Part shown: in pieces, positions 1 through 9,507 of the stretch
How the letters are laid out: every line of letters starts with the position of its first letter
Numbering within the stretch: the first letter of the stretch is position 1
Origin: an uncultured Clostridia bacterium
Lineage (GTDB): Bacteria > Bacillota > Clostridia > UMGS1883
Reading direction: 5' to 3'
Assembly (NCBI GenBank): GCA_947626145.1
Contig: CANQRB010000001.1
Location: 62,001 to 126,000, forward strand
DNA: 64,000 bases
Made by a program: the position numbers and the translations under genes
The notes under the pieces: generated by a model
The model's input: only the letters and a program-made list of their open reading frames with translations
Told to the model about the DNA's origin: nothing
The model's database searches: none

Positions 1-570
1 GTCCGTGCCGACGAAGCCGTCCTCCAGAGCCTTATTGTGGGCGGCGATTATCAAATCGCGGCGAAAGGTCTGGGGCGTCTGTACCTGTATCGAGGTTTCC
101 CGGCTTATGGTCGCTATGGCGAAGCCCTCGCTGTCTATCTGCTTAATAGTGTCACGGGACTTTATAGCCACGGCGGCTGCCCCGTACTGCAGGGCGTTTT
201 CGACGGTTTCCACAACCGTTTCGGGCTTGATAAGCGGACGGGCGCCGTCATGAATGACGATTATGTCCGCGTTTCCCGAACAGGCGTTTATGCCAAGTCT
301 GACGCTTTCCTGCCGTGTGCTCCCGCCGCGTATTATGCCCGTCACCTTTGAGAACAGCTTGTCTCTGACTATACTGCAATATCTGCTCTTGTTTTCTTCC
401 GATGAAACTATTACTATCTCATCCACGGCGGCGCAGTTGTCAAAAACCTCTACCGACCGTTCAAAAACCGTCTTGGAGCCAAGATCAAGCAGCATTTTGT
501 TCATACCCATCCTCGTGGCTCCGCCGGCGGCGACAATTACCGCTGAAACAAATACTTTTCCATTTTCCAT
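1..570 (-). CDS. ispD: 2-C-methyl-D-erythritol 4-phosphate cytidylyltransferase (partial)
   Basis: Transfers CMP from CTP to methylerythritol phosphate in the MEP isoprenoid pathway (cytosolic). The first 190 residues are visible; the C-terminal end lies beyond the left edge. Seen: the nucleotide-binding start VIVAAGGATRMG near residues 11-22, and IVIHDGARPL in the middle, both hallmark IspD strings. The start ATG at 570 is preceded by a GGGAGG-type ribosome site. It lies 22 bp downstream of carD on the same strand, so the two probably form an operon, an arrangement common in Firmicutes. The fold family also contains TarI-type cytidylyltransferases, but the motif spelling fits IspD better. 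Confidence 0.9.
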   Translation of the reverse strand, partial: MENGKVFVSAVIVAAGGATRMGMNKMLLDLGSKTVFERSVEVFDNCAAVDEIVIVSSEENKSRYCSIVRDKLFSKVTGIIRGGSTRQESVRLGINACSGNADIIVIHDGARPLIKPETVVETVENALQYGAAAVAIKSRDTIKQIDSEGFAIATISRETSIQVQTPQTFRRDLIIAAHNKALEDGFVGTD

Positions 571-592
571 ACCGTTGCCTCCCTTTTTATGT

Positions 593-1087
593 TCACGCTT
601 CTTTCAACTGACTGTCTACTATGGAGGACAACTCCTTTTCAATCTCGTCGTTTGTGGCTTTTTTCGCCATCACAAGCTCACTGACAAAAATCTGCTTGGC
701 GTTTGACAGCATTTTGCGTTCGCTGGTGGAAAGTCCCTTTTGACGGTCACGGACCATCAGGCTTTTAACCACTGAGCCAACCTCATAGATGTTGCCGCTT
801 TTGATTTTTATCATATTTTCCCGGACGCGCTTGTTCCAGTTGGAATTGACTTTCATATCCGAGCACACGAACTGGCTTATTACCTCGTCCGCCTCGGCGT
901 CTGAAATTACGTCTCTGACCCCTATTCCCGAAACATTGTTCATGGGCAGCATTACTTTCATATTTCCGTATGAAATATTCATAACATAGTACTTCTGTAC
1001 CTTGCCCAAAACCTCGCGCTCCTCTATGCTTTCAATAACCCCCGCTCCGTGCATAGGATAGACTATCACATCGCCTACGCTGTACAT
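593..1087 (-). CDS. carD: CarD/CdnL-family RNA polymerase-binding regulator
   Basis: 164 aa. The N-terminal 65 or so residues, beginning MYSVGDVIVYPMHGAGVIE, match the CarD/TRCF RNA-polymerase interaction domain (a small SH3-like barrel). The remainder is predicted helical and basic, as in CdnL proteins that stabilise open promoter complexes. Length is normal for the family. The gene starts just after a GGGAGG site and is driven by a good sigma-A promoter at 1134-1162. ispD follows closely on the same strand. Its role as a general transcription factor is known for the family; its targets here cannot be seen. Confidence 0.88.
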   Translation of the reverse strand: MYSVGDVIVYPMHGAGVIESIEEREVLGKVQKYYVMNISYGNMKVMLPMNNVSGIGVRDVISDAEADEVISQFVCSDMKVNSNWNKRVRENMIKIKSGNIYEVGSVVKSLMVRDRQKGLSTSERKMLSNAKQIFVSELVMAKKATNDEIEKELSSIVDSQLKEA

Positions 1088-1133
1088 ACCGCAAACACCT
1101 CCCTTGTTTAAATATCCGTAATCTTACTTTACT

Positions 1134-1162
1134 ATTTTACCATAAAAGGCGGAATAAGTCAA
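1134..1162 (-). promoter_or_regulatory. sigma-A promoter of carD-ispD
   Basis: On the minus strand a TTGACT (-35) and TAAAAT (-10) are separated by 17 bp, about 45 bp upstream of the carD start. Confidence 0.7.
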
Positions 1163-1446
1163 CACGGAATATTTCACAATATAAGCCTGACTGTTTTTGA
1201 CAAATACACCAATAAATTTAACGATGAATAAATACAGCGCGCAGATAGGCGAGATTTAACGTTATATATACAGGGAAAAAACACGGAAACGACCGGTGTA
1301 TTTCGAGCATTTTTGACGGGGCGTAAGGTAAATTTTACTGTCATGTAAATATGCCGGAACTTGTTCCCGACATATTTATCGGGGCCATGTGTAACACATC
1401 TATTGTAAACCTACACAAAACTTGCTTTTAAAAAACCGAAAAAGGG
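1163..1446. other. AT-rich intergenic stretch, no gene seen
   Basis: Between the divergent carD and GH3 promoters there is about 280 bp of AT-rich sequence. I see no convincing open reading frame, RNA class or repeat. A short imperfect ATGTGT/AACACAT inverted repeat near 1387-1400 is too small to interpret. Confidence 0.5.
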
Positions 1447-1475
1447 TTGACAGCGCACTGCCAAGATGATATAAT
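1447..1475 (+). promoter_or_regulatory. sigma-A promoter of the GH3 gene
   Basis: A consensus TTGACA at 1447 and TATAAT at 1470 are separated by exactly 17 bp. Transcription would start near 1482 and leave a leader of about 265 nt before the ATG at 1748. A second TATAAT follows at 1481. Confidence 0.75.
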
Positions 1476-1747
1476 CATTATATAATGTAATTATTTTTAC
1501 ATAAGTACATAATAATGACAAAACATTTATCGGGAACTCACAATCGCGGCACCGGTTATTTATGATATTGTGCGGCGAGAGAAAATACAATCTCAAAGGG
1601 GGGACAATAGAAAATGAAAGAATGACAACTCTGTTTGTGTGCGTCAATCCCATACCGGCAAAAACCAATTTCGTTTCGAAAAGTTTACCCAAAATTTTAC
1701 ACGCATCAAATGAAAACTTACAACTATTCAAAAAAGGAGCGGACACA

Positions 1748-4700
1748 ATGAAAAAGGTAAAACACAGAGCATTATCGTTACTGGCAGCGGCGGCAATGAT
1801 TTTTTCATGCACACCGTCGTTTTCCTACTATGAACCTGAAACCGACGAGCTTGGCGGCCTCTCGTCCCGTGAAGTTGGCATTCGCGTCGCGGAGGAGGGC
1901 ATGGTTCTTCTCAAGAACGACAATCAGGCTCTTCCCCTTGAGAAAGGCGATACGGTAGCCGTATTCGGCATTAACCAGGTCGATTACATCTATGGTGGCG
2001 GTGGAAGCGGCGATATGACGTCGGAATATTACACCAACCTTGTAGACGGTCTTAAGGATAACGGCAGCGTAACCGTTTACGAGGGACTGAGGTCAATGTA
2101 TCAAAACGAATATAATAACTATTGGAACACTGACGGACGCACCTACGGTTATGGTTCGAAACAGGGTGCCGTCATAATGTACCGCGGCGAAAAAGCCATA
2201 ACGGACAGTCAGGTAGCCGACGCGCGAGCGGCCGCCGACACTGCCATCATAACCATAGGCCGCCCTGCGGGAGAGGATAAGGATCGCAGCGATACCGCGG
2301 GAGACTTCCGCCTGAGCACTAATGAGAAAAGCATGGTGGAAAAGGTTAAAAACGCAAATTTTGAGAAGGTTATAGTGATCCTCAACGTTGCCGGCGTTAC
2401 CGATACCACATGGTTCGACGGCATCGACGCCGCCCTCGTGGTATATTTCCCGGGCATGGACGGCGGACGCGCCATGGCCGACGTGCTCTGCGGCGATGCC
2501 TATCCTTCCGGCAAGCTGGTAGACACCTGGGCCAAAAACTGCAACGACTATGCCTCGTCTGCCAATTTCGGCACTAAATCATACACCAAATACGAGGAGG
2601 ACATCTTTGTCGGCTATCGCTATTTTGAAACTGTGCCGGGAGCCGATGAAAAGGTCAACTACGAATTTGGTTATGGCCTGTCATACACAGATTTTGAAGT
2701 AAGCGACATTGCAGTTGCCAACGATGACAAGAACATCACCGTTTCCGCAAACGTCACGAATATAGGAGATACATATAAGGGCAAGGAAGTGCTTCAGGTA
2801 TACTACGGAGCGCCCGAGGTTAACCTCACTCAGCCTAAAAAAGAGCTGGCCGCCTTTGCAAAGACAAAGGAGCTTGCCCCCGGCGAGACGGATCACCTCA
2901 CGGTTTCTTTCCCGATAACGGACATGGCGAGCTACGACGACGTGGGTAAGACCGGCCACGAGGCAGCCTATGTGCTGGAAGCGGGCGACTATAACATTTA
3001 TGTGGGCACCTCCGTGCGCAAGTGCGAGCCTGTCTACACCTATAATGTGCCGGAAACCATTGTTACAGAGCAGCTTGCTCACCGGCTTGTGCCGGACACC
3101 AGTCTCCTCACGAGAAGAATGAAGTCGGACGGCACCTACGAAATGTTAAAGGCCACTACTGCCGCCCCGAGAACTCCCGACAAGTACGAGGCCCTCTATG
3201 CCGAAAACCCCACCGCTGACGACAGATTTATCACCTTCAACGACCTCAGCAAAAATTACAGCGAGGACAGCTCACTCCTTCCGGCCTTTGTCAACCGTCT
3301 TACCGATGAGGAAATGATAAGGCTTGTGGGCTGCGTCGATGAAGATAAGACCCACGGCCACCGCACCGGCGTCGGCGATATTCCGGCCCTGGGAGTGCCG
3401 CTGGTGGGCTCGACCAACGGCCCCGCCGGCATACAGTATAACGGCTCCAGCCAGAGCGACCCCGAAAAGAACGCTACTTTCTTCCCCTGCGCCACAATGC
3501 AGGCCTCCACATGGAATACTGAGCTGATAGAGCTCTTAGGCAAGGCCATAGGTCTCGAGGGCGCTCATTTCGGCATGGATCTCTTACAGGCGCCCGGCAT
3601 GAATATCCACCGTCATCCCCGGGGCGGACGTAACTTCGAGTATTTCTCCGAGGATCCTTATATTACCGGCGAGATGGGGATTGCCCTTACCAACGGCCTT
3701 CAGAGCGAATATGTTGGCGCCCAGCCCAAGCACTTCGCGCTCAACAATCAGGAGACTGACCGTTGGGTAAATAACAGCGTGTGCTCCGAGCGCGCCATCC
3801 GTGAGATCTACCTCAAGGGCTACGAGAAGGTAGTCAAGGAGGCTCATCCATGGTCCATGATGTCCGCATATGACAAAATAAACGGCGTTCACTGCACCGA
3901 GAACTATGAGCTGCTCACTGAAATCCTCAGAAACGAGTGGGGCTTTGACGGCTTCGTAATGACTGACTTCTATGCTAAAACCACCCACCTGGGAGAGATC
4001 GTTGGCAGCACTGACCTCCGCGCTCCCCTCAGCACCGTTAAGCCCGACGAGCTTCGGGCCGGTCTTGAGAACGGGACTCTTCAGCGCTGGCAGCTCCAGC
4101 GTGCATCGCAGAACATTATCGGCTATATTCTGCGGACTAAGGATGCCGTGGAGCTCAGGGATAAGGAATTCACAAATTATCAGATCGACTTCGACTTTAC
4201 GAGCCGCGCGGGTGTGAGCGGCGATACCATAGTCGTTTCGGATAACCTCTCCATGACGGAGTTCCTGAAATCCATAACCGACAGATATAATCAGAAGTAC
4301 GAGATTATTTACAAAAATGAGGACGGCAAGGAGAGTACCATAGCCGTCTACAACGCCGACGGCGACGGAAAGATTGATCTTACCGCCGACGACAGACAGG
4401 TCGGCGCGGGCATGACGCTCCGCGTCAGCTCCGAGGAGGGCTCCCTTGTTAAGACTTACAAGATCACTGTCGGCTCACTCGCCCTTAAGCAGCCTACCCG
4501 CGCCTCCGCAAATCAGGCCGGTTATCTTCCGGAATATATGGTGGACAGCGATCCCTCTACACGCTGGTCAGCCTACATTAACGAGCATAAGACAGGCGGC
4601 ATTTTCGACAACTTCGGCAACTGGATCGAGGTAGACCTGGGAGACGTTTACAATCTCAGCAGCATATCTCTCCTTTGCTACAGGGACTTCGAACGTTCAT

Positions 4701-7000
4701 TTACCTATGATGTCTGGGCCAAGGACTCCAATGAAGCATGGGACAGCGATGTTACAAAAACCAAAGATTTTGCGGCCAATGGCTATACGCAGATTGTGTC
4801 CGCCGGGAAGACCGTCAAGGACGACAAGACTGACGTGAAAGAGGTCAGCGGCAAGGCGAGATATATCGTTGTAAAGATCACCAACTGTGACCACAGCAAC
4901 GGCAAAGCTCCGTCCATAAACGAGCTTGAGGTAAACGGCTGGAAGTTCACTTCAGATGTTTACGACATAGATCATGAAAATAAGACCATAACGATGCCCG
5001 CATATACTCCGATCGCCGAGGCCGAAAAGAATTTGAATCTTGCCGGCAAGGCCACGCTGAAAATAGACAGCAGAGGCTCTTACGTCGGCGACAGCATAAC
5101 CGTTGTTGACGAATTCGGCAAGGATGCGGCCGTATACACCGTGAACACTACCGCCGTGGGCGAGACCTATGGCAAGATAGATCTTGCGAACGGTCTTAAT
5201 CCGGAAGCTTCATCTTCCGCTGCCGACCATGACGCCGGCCTTGCCGTTGACGGCGACGAAGAGACCTTCTGGCAGGCGGCAAATCCCGGCGAAGGCGAAA
5301 GTATCAGCGTTTCCCTCGGTGCTCCGCGCTACGTTGAGCGTGTCTGCGTGAACATGGGAGATCAGCCCGCGCCATACTCCGTATATTATGCCAAGGATAA
5401 CGAATGGGTAAAGGCCGACGATTACAGCGGCAGCGAGCCCGAAATAGACTTGGGCGGCGTCAGCACCGACGGAATTAAGATAGAATTCACCGGCGTGGGC
5501 AGCGGCGACTATGCCCGGCTTTACAGCCTCAATGTCTACGGCACCGTCTTTGCCGGTTACGCCCGTGAAAGCAAATATCTCAGCGACATGAGTGCGGAAA
5601 AACTCACTGTTGGCTGGGGCGAAGTCGTTCCCGACAAGTCGATCGACCACAATCCCATAACCCTTAACGGCAAAGTGTACGAAAAGGGTCTCGGCCTTCA
5701 CGCCGACAGCGAGGCAATTTACAATCTGGACGAAAATTATTACAGATTTACCGCCGTTATCGGCATGGACGATGAAATCGGCAGCAACGGCAACGGCGCA
5801 GTGTTTAAGGTTTATGGTACGGGCGAGGACGGCGCAGAGAAATTGATGTACAGCCAAAGCATAGCCGCCCCCAACGATCCCCACATTGTTGACCTTGATG
5901 TTTACGGCATTAAAACGCTCAGGCTTGTCACCGATATTAATGGAAACGCCGACGGCGACCACACCGATTGGGCCGCTCCTTTGCTTTGGGGCGCTACCCG
6001 CGACATTTCCACCGGCGATGACTGGCTTGTGGAGGCTTCCACCGGCGCCGACAAATATGTTCGCATAGTACGCAATAACGGCGACGGCGCTTCAGAGTAC
6101 TTCTATTCCAAGCTCACTTACCTCGACTCGGACGGAGAGGTAATCTCCGCCAGGAGTGAAGGCTTCACCGCCGCCGAAAGCACTGCGGTGCAGGCCCTTG
6201 AGGACAACGTGCCCGACGGAACGGCATTCACCCTGCTTGAGGTACAAAATTCCGCAGGCGAGCTCATAGGCTCCGGCCTTATAAGCACGGGAAGCACTGT
6301 TTCCGCCGATGACGATGATTTCATCTATATTTCCGATATACCTGCCGAATACATAGTACAGGGCTGGGAGGGCATGATCCCCGGCATAAACGCCGCGATA
6401 GGCGGCCGCGGAGTCAAGGTAAACGGCACCCCCTACAAAAAGGGACTTGGTCTCCACGCCGACAGCGTTGCGGTTTACAGCCTTGACGGCAAGTATTCCC
6501 GTTTCACCGCGGTTATAGGCATTGATGACGAGGTCAACAGCGAGAATCCCGACGGAAGCCGTGACGGCGCAACGTTCCGCTTATATTCCACCAACTCCGA
6601 AGGCGAAGATAAGCTCCTGTATGAGAAGCAGATCAGTGCTCCCGGAACATCCCAGACCGTTGACGTCAATGTTTCCGGCGTCAAGATGCTCCGACTGGAG
6701 ACCGACATGGGCGCGAACAACGCTCAGGATCACACAGACTGGGCCGACGCCAGGCTCTTCCTTGCGCCCGAGCTCATTCTCGACGGAACCACCGTCAGAG
6801 CGATACACGCTCCCGAGGGCAGCGAGCTCATTGCGGCCGTTTATAAGGACGGTATGCTCGTTGACGTCACAAGGGCATCTACAGGTCAGACTGACGAAAT
6901 CTCTGTCAGCGAACTCATGGACAAGGGCGATAGGGTCATCGCATACCTTTGGGATACCAAGACAATGACCCCGTACACCGAGGCATTAGAGATCAAATAA
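1748..7000 (+). CDS. Secreted GH3 beta-glycosidase, permuted domains, with discoidin and NPCBM modules
   Basis: 1750 aa. Signal peptide at residues 1-26. The usual GH3 C-terminal domain comes first (about 40-300); its likely acid/base Glu176 sits in GEDKDR. A fibronectin-III-like domain follows (about 315-425). Then comes the usual N-terminal TIM-barrel domain (about 545-760), with KHFALNNQE and the nucleophile Asp740 in VMTDFYA. Two discoidin-like domains (about 920-1065 and 1145-1265) and two NPCBM domains marked by KGLGLHADS (about 1276-1414 and 1527-1675) complete it. The reversed order is known from some Ruminococcus and Butyrivibrio beta-glucosidases. The start at 1748 is chosen because AAGGAG precedes it and a signal peptide follows; the frame is open upstream to 1562. 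No cell-wall anchor is visible. Exact substrate unknown. Confidence 0.9.
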   Translation: MKKVKHRALSLLAAAAMIFSCTPSFSYYEPETDELGGLSSREVGIRVAEEGMVLLKNDNQALPLEKGDTVAVFGINQVDYIYGGGGSGDMTSEYYTNLVDGLKDNGSVTVYEGLRSMYQNEYNNYWNTDGRTYGYGSKQGAVIMYRGEKAITDSQVADARAAADTAIITIGRPAGEDKDRSDTAGDFRLSTNEKSMVEKVKNANFEKVIVILNVAGVTDTTWFDGIDAALVVYFPGMDGGRAMADVLCGDAYPSGKLVDTWAKNCNDYASSANFGTKSYTKYEEDIFVGYRYFETVPGADEKVNYEFGYGLSYTDFEVSDIAVANDDKNITVSANVTNIGDTYKGKEVLQVYYGAPEVNLTQPKKELAAFAKTKELAPGETDHLTVSFPITDMASYDDVGKTGHEAAYVLEAGDYNIYVGTSVRKCEPVYTYNVPETIVTEQLAHRLVPDTSLLTRRMKSDGTYEMLKATTAAPRTPDKYEALYAENPTADDRFITFNDLSKNYSEDSSLLPAFVNRLTDEEMIRLVGCVDEDKTHGHRTGVGDIPALGVPLVGSTNGPAGIQYNGSSQSDPEKNATFFPCATMQASTWNTELIELLGKAIGLEGAHFGMDLLQAPGMNIHRHPRGGRNFEYFSEDPYITGEMGIALTNGLQSEYVGAQPKHFALNNQETDRWVNNSVCSERAIREIYLKGYEKVVKEAHPWSMMSAYDKINGVHCTENYELLTEILRNEWGFDGFVMTDFYAKTTHLGEIVGSTDLRAPLSTVKPDELRAGLENGTLQRWQLQRASQNIIGYILRTKDAVELRDKEFTNYQIDFDFTSRAGVSGDTIVVSDNLSMTEFLKSITDRYNQKYEIIYKNEDGKESTIAVYNADGDGKIDLTADDRQVGAGMTLRVSSEEGSLVKTYKITVGSLALKQPTRASANQAGYLPEYMVDSDPSTRWSAYINEHKTGGIFDNFGNWIEVDLGDVYNLSSISLLCYRDFERSFTYDVWAKDSNEAWDSDVTKTKDFAANGYTQIVSAGKTVKDDKTDVKEVSGKARYIVVKITNCDHSNGKAPSINELEVNGWKFTSDVYDIDHENKTITMPAYTPIAEAEKNLNLAGKATLKIDSRGSYVGDSITVVDEFGKDAAVYTVNTTAVGETYGKIDLANGLNPEASSSAADHDAGLAVDGDEETFWQAANPGEGESISVSLGAPRYVERVCVNMGDQPAPYSVYYAKDNEWVKADDYSGSEPEIDLGGVSTDGIKIEFTGVGSGDYARLYSLNVYGTVFAGYARESKYLSDMSAEKLTVGWGEVVPDKSIDHNPITLNGKVYEKGLGLHADSEAIYNLDENYYRFTAVIGMDDEIGSNGNGAVFKVYGTGEDGAEKLMYSQSIAAPNDPHIVDLDVYGIKTLRLVTDINGNADGDHTDWAAPLLWGATRDISTGDDWLVEASTGADKYVRIVRNNGDGASEYFYSKLTYLDSDGEVISARSEGFTAAESTAVQALEDNVPDGTAFTLLEVQNSAGELIGSGLISTGSTVSADDDDFIYISDIPAEYIVQGWEGMIPGINAAIGGRGVKVNGTPYKKGLGLHADSVAVYSLDGKYSRFTAVIGIDDEVNSENPDGSRDGATFRLYSTNSEGEDKLLYEKQISAPGTSQTVDVNVSGVKMLRLETDMGANNAQDHTDWADARLFLAPELILDGTTVRAIHAPEGSELIAAVYKDGMLVDVTRASTGQTDEISVSELMDKGDRVIAYLWDTKTMTPYTEALEIK

Positions 7001-7017
7001 CTCTTAAACAGTAAAAT

Positions 7018-7051
7018 GAGAAGTCGAGCTCCGTGCGGGGTTCGACTTCTC
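7018..7051 (+). terminator. Hairpin terminator between convergent GH3 and phoR
   Basis: GAGAAGTCGA pairs perfectly with TCGACTTCTC around a 14-nt loop, followed by TGTGTTT. It lies between two convergent genes and may serve both. Confidence 0.75.
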
Positions 7052-7098
7052 TGTGTTTATGCCTCCAATGTACTCCCTGACTATTTTTAGAATTTTGT

Positions 7099-8763
7099 TT
7101 ATTCTCTCGTTTCCGGGAAAATAACCGTAACTGTTGTGCCTTCGCCCTCCGCACTTTGCAACTCTATTTTTGCGTTATGCAAGCGGGCCGCATGTTTGAC
7201 GATAGATAACCCCAAGCCCGTGCCGCCAAGCTCTTTTGACCGGCTCTTGTCCACTCGGTAGAAGCGCTCGAAAATGCGCTCCCGGTGCTCCGGCGGAATA
7301 CCGATCCCCGTATCAGCGACCGAAAGACGGACACCGTCCGAAAGGGGGGTTACCGATACTTTTACCGTACCGCCCTGATGGTTATACTTAATCGCGTTGT
7401 CCGTGAGGTTAAAAACAATGCTTTCAAGAAGCTGCGGTATGCCTGTTACCATGGCGGTTTCACCCTCGACGCTGACTGAAACGCCGGCGTTTTCCGCCTC
7501 ACGGGAAAGGGACTTCACCGTTTCGACGGCCAGATCATAAAGATTGACGCGCTCCCGCTTCATATCCTCCGCACCCTCGTCCAAATGGGAAAGGCGAATA
7601 ATATCCTCCACCAAAGCGATCATGCGTCCCGCCTCACCGCGAATTTGAGAGTAAAACCTCGCCGTATCTTCGGGGCGCACCATGCCGTTCTCCAAAAGCT
7701 CCGCGCACCCCGCAATGGTATGCAGCGGCGTTTTCAGTTCATGGGACACATTCGCCGTAAACTCCCGGCGCATCTGTTCCGCCTGTTCTTTCTCCGTAAC
7801 GTCAAGCATGAGAAGCACGGCGCCGGAGACAGTACCGCTCTCTCTGACCGGGCTTGTCGCAAGCTGATATTTCCCGCCGCTCAGGTCTATGATTTTTTCC
7901 GTCCGCACACCGTTCTCCATGCCCGAAAGAAGCTCCGATATTTCCATATTGCGATTGACCGACAAAATGTGTTTCCCGACGCAGGCGTGTGTCGTCCCGA
8001 AAAGTTTTTCCGCCGCGCGATTGATACCTAAAATCACGCCCTTAGTGTTCAGAAGAATTATGCCCTCCGCCATATTTTCCGTGACGGCTTCAAATTCTTC
8101 CTGTTTTTGCCGAAGCTCCCTTTCCTGCCGGCGGATTTGCCGCTGCTGGGCGTCGAGCCGACGGAGCAGGGGCGAAAGCTCGTCGTACCCCTCGTTGTTC
8201 AGCGGGTCGTCCAAATTGAGCTGATTTAAGGGAGCGGTAATTTTTTTGGAAAGGCGGTGCGCCAGCCAGAAAGAAATAACTATGGCAATAACAATGATAA
8301 CGACCATCGGCTGCATCATTCCAAAAAGCAACGTCAAAAGAGTTCGCTGCGCCGCCGAAATACGAATTACCGTCCCGTCTGACAGCCTTTTCGCACTGTA
8401 AAGAGTGCGTTCCATCAAGGTAACGGAGTAACGGGAGCTTTCGCCGTAGCCGGATTTGAGGGCCTCCTCGATTTCCTCGCGGGCAAGGTGATTTTCCATT
8501 TCGGAGAAATCCGCCTCACTGTCGTAAAGCACTTTGCCGTCCGCGCTGATCCATGAAACGCGATAGCCCTTGGGGGATAGTCCTTCAAAATATTCCGCGC
8601 CCACAGCCTCGACGCCCCGCGCCGCCAGCACGGTCTGCGTCTTTAATTGATTTTGCTGAACATTCCCGAAATAATCATAGAGCACTCCGAGGAACAACGC
8701 CACGGAGGCAAGAAAAACCGCCACCGCCACAATGAGAATAGACCTGAAAATTCGTTTTGTCAT
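7099..8763 (-). CDS. phoR: PhoR-type sensor histidine kinase
   Basis: 554 aa membrane kinase of the phosphate two-component system. Order: TM segment about 8-30, an extracytoplasmic region, a second TM about 148-168, a HAMP-like linker, a PAS region around IILLNTKGVILGINRAAEKLFG, the HisKA domain with the phospho-acceptor His in VSHELKTPLH, and a HATPase domain with N (DNAIKYN), G1 (DTGIGIP) and G2 (GGTGLGLSI) boxes. All catalytic motifs are intact. Its start overlaps the end of phoP by 4 bp, so the two are translationally coupled. It is the last gene of the pst-pho cluster. Confidence 0.92.
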   Translation of the reverse strand: MTKRIFRSILIVAVAVFLASVALFLGVLYDYFGNVQQNQLKTQTVLAARGVEAVGAEYFEGLSPKGYRVSWISADGKVLYDSEADFSEMENHLAREEIEEALKSGYGESSRYSVTLMERTLYSAKRLSDGTVIRISAAQRTLLTLLFGMMQPMVVIIVIAIVISFWLAHRLSKKITAPLNQLNLDDPLNNEGYDELSPLLRRLDAQQRQIRRQERELRQKQEEFEAVTENMAEGIILLNTKGVILGINRAAEKLFGTTHACVGKHILSVNRNMEISELLSGMENGVRTEKIIDLSGGKYQLATSPVRESGTVSGAVLLMLDVTEKEQAEQMRREFTANVSHELKTPLHTIAGCAELLENGMVRPEDTARFYSQIRGEAGRMIALVEDIIRLSHLDEGAEDMKRERVNLYDLAVETVKSLSREAENAGVSVSVEGETAMVTGIPQLLESIVFNLTDNAIKYNHQGGTVKVSVTPLSDGVRLSVADTGIGIPPEHRERIFERFYRVDKSRSKELGGTGLGLSIVKHAARLHNAKIELQSAEGEGTTVTVIFPETRE

Positions 8764-9437
8764 TTCTCCGCCTCCAACCGATAGCCCACGCCCCGCACGG
8801 TTTCAATGCGGTCGCCACAGCATCCAAGCTTTGTTCGCAGTGTGCCGATATGGACGTCCACCGTGCGGGTTTCGCCGATGTATGTGTCGCCCCATATACT
8901 GTTGAAAAGCTGATCGCGTGTAAACACCCGCCCGGGATTTTCCATAAACTTTCGGAGTAATTCATATTCCTTAAAGGTAAGCTCTACCCGCGCCCCGTCC
9001 ACTGTTACAACGTGCCGCGCCGTGTCCATCCGTATTCCGCCGTGAGATAAAACCTCACTTTGGGAAACAGGAGAAACGCGGCGGAGCACCGCTTTCACAC
9101 GGGACACCATTTCCATCATGCCAAAGGGCTTCGCAAGATAGTCGTCGGCGCCGAGGTCAAGCCCTATCACCTTGTCATATTCGGTCCCTTTTGCTGTGGC
9201 CATAATGACAGGCACCTTGCTGCCGCTTGACCGCAGCCGCTTCAAAATGCTTATGCCGTCTTCGCCGGGAAGCATAATATCAAGAAGCACCAGCTCCGGA
9301 ACGTCCTCACGAAACGCCTCCCAAAAGGACGCCCCGTCAGAAAAGCCCTTTGCCTCAAAGCCCGCAGCGTTCAAGGCATATATCATCAAATCACGTATTC
9401 CGTTGTCATCCTCCAAACAGAAAATCAAGAGACTCAC
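8760..9437 (-). CDS. phoP: PhoP/PhoB-type response regulator
   Basis: 225 aa OmpR/PhoB-family regulator. The receiver domain holds acidic residues near the start (CLEDDNG), the phospho-accepting Asp in VLLDIMLPGEDG and the conserved Lys in DDYLAKPF. The C-terminal winged-helix domain contains FTRDQLFNSIWG and RTVDVHIGTLRTKL. It likely binds the PHO-box-like repeats before pstS. It has its own promoter at 9479-9507 and overlaps phoR by 4 bp. Confidence 0.92.
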   Translation of the reverse strand: MSLLIFCLEDDNGIRDLMIYALNAAGFEAKGFSDGASFWEAFREDVPELVLLDIMLPGEDGISILKRLRSSGSKVPVIMATAKGTEYDKVIGLDLGADDYLAKPFGMMEMVSRVKAVLRRVSPVSQSEVLSHGGIRMDTARHVVTVDGARVELTFKEYELLRKFMENPGRVFTRDQLFNSIWGDTYIGETRTVDVHIGTLRTKLGCCGDRIETVRGVGYRLEAEK

Positions 9438-9478
9438 ATCCTTTCTGTGGGTGTATGAGAAAACAAGTTTATGCTAAT

Positions 9479-9507
9479 ATTATAGCACATTTTCACGGCT
9501 TTTTCAA
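9479..9507 (-). promoter_or_regulatory. Internal sigma-A promoter of phoPR
   Basis: Minus-strand TTGAAA, 17 bp, TATAAT, with an extended TGC before the -10. It overlaps the last codons of phoU, so phoPR can be expressed independently of the pst operon. Confidence 0.75.
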
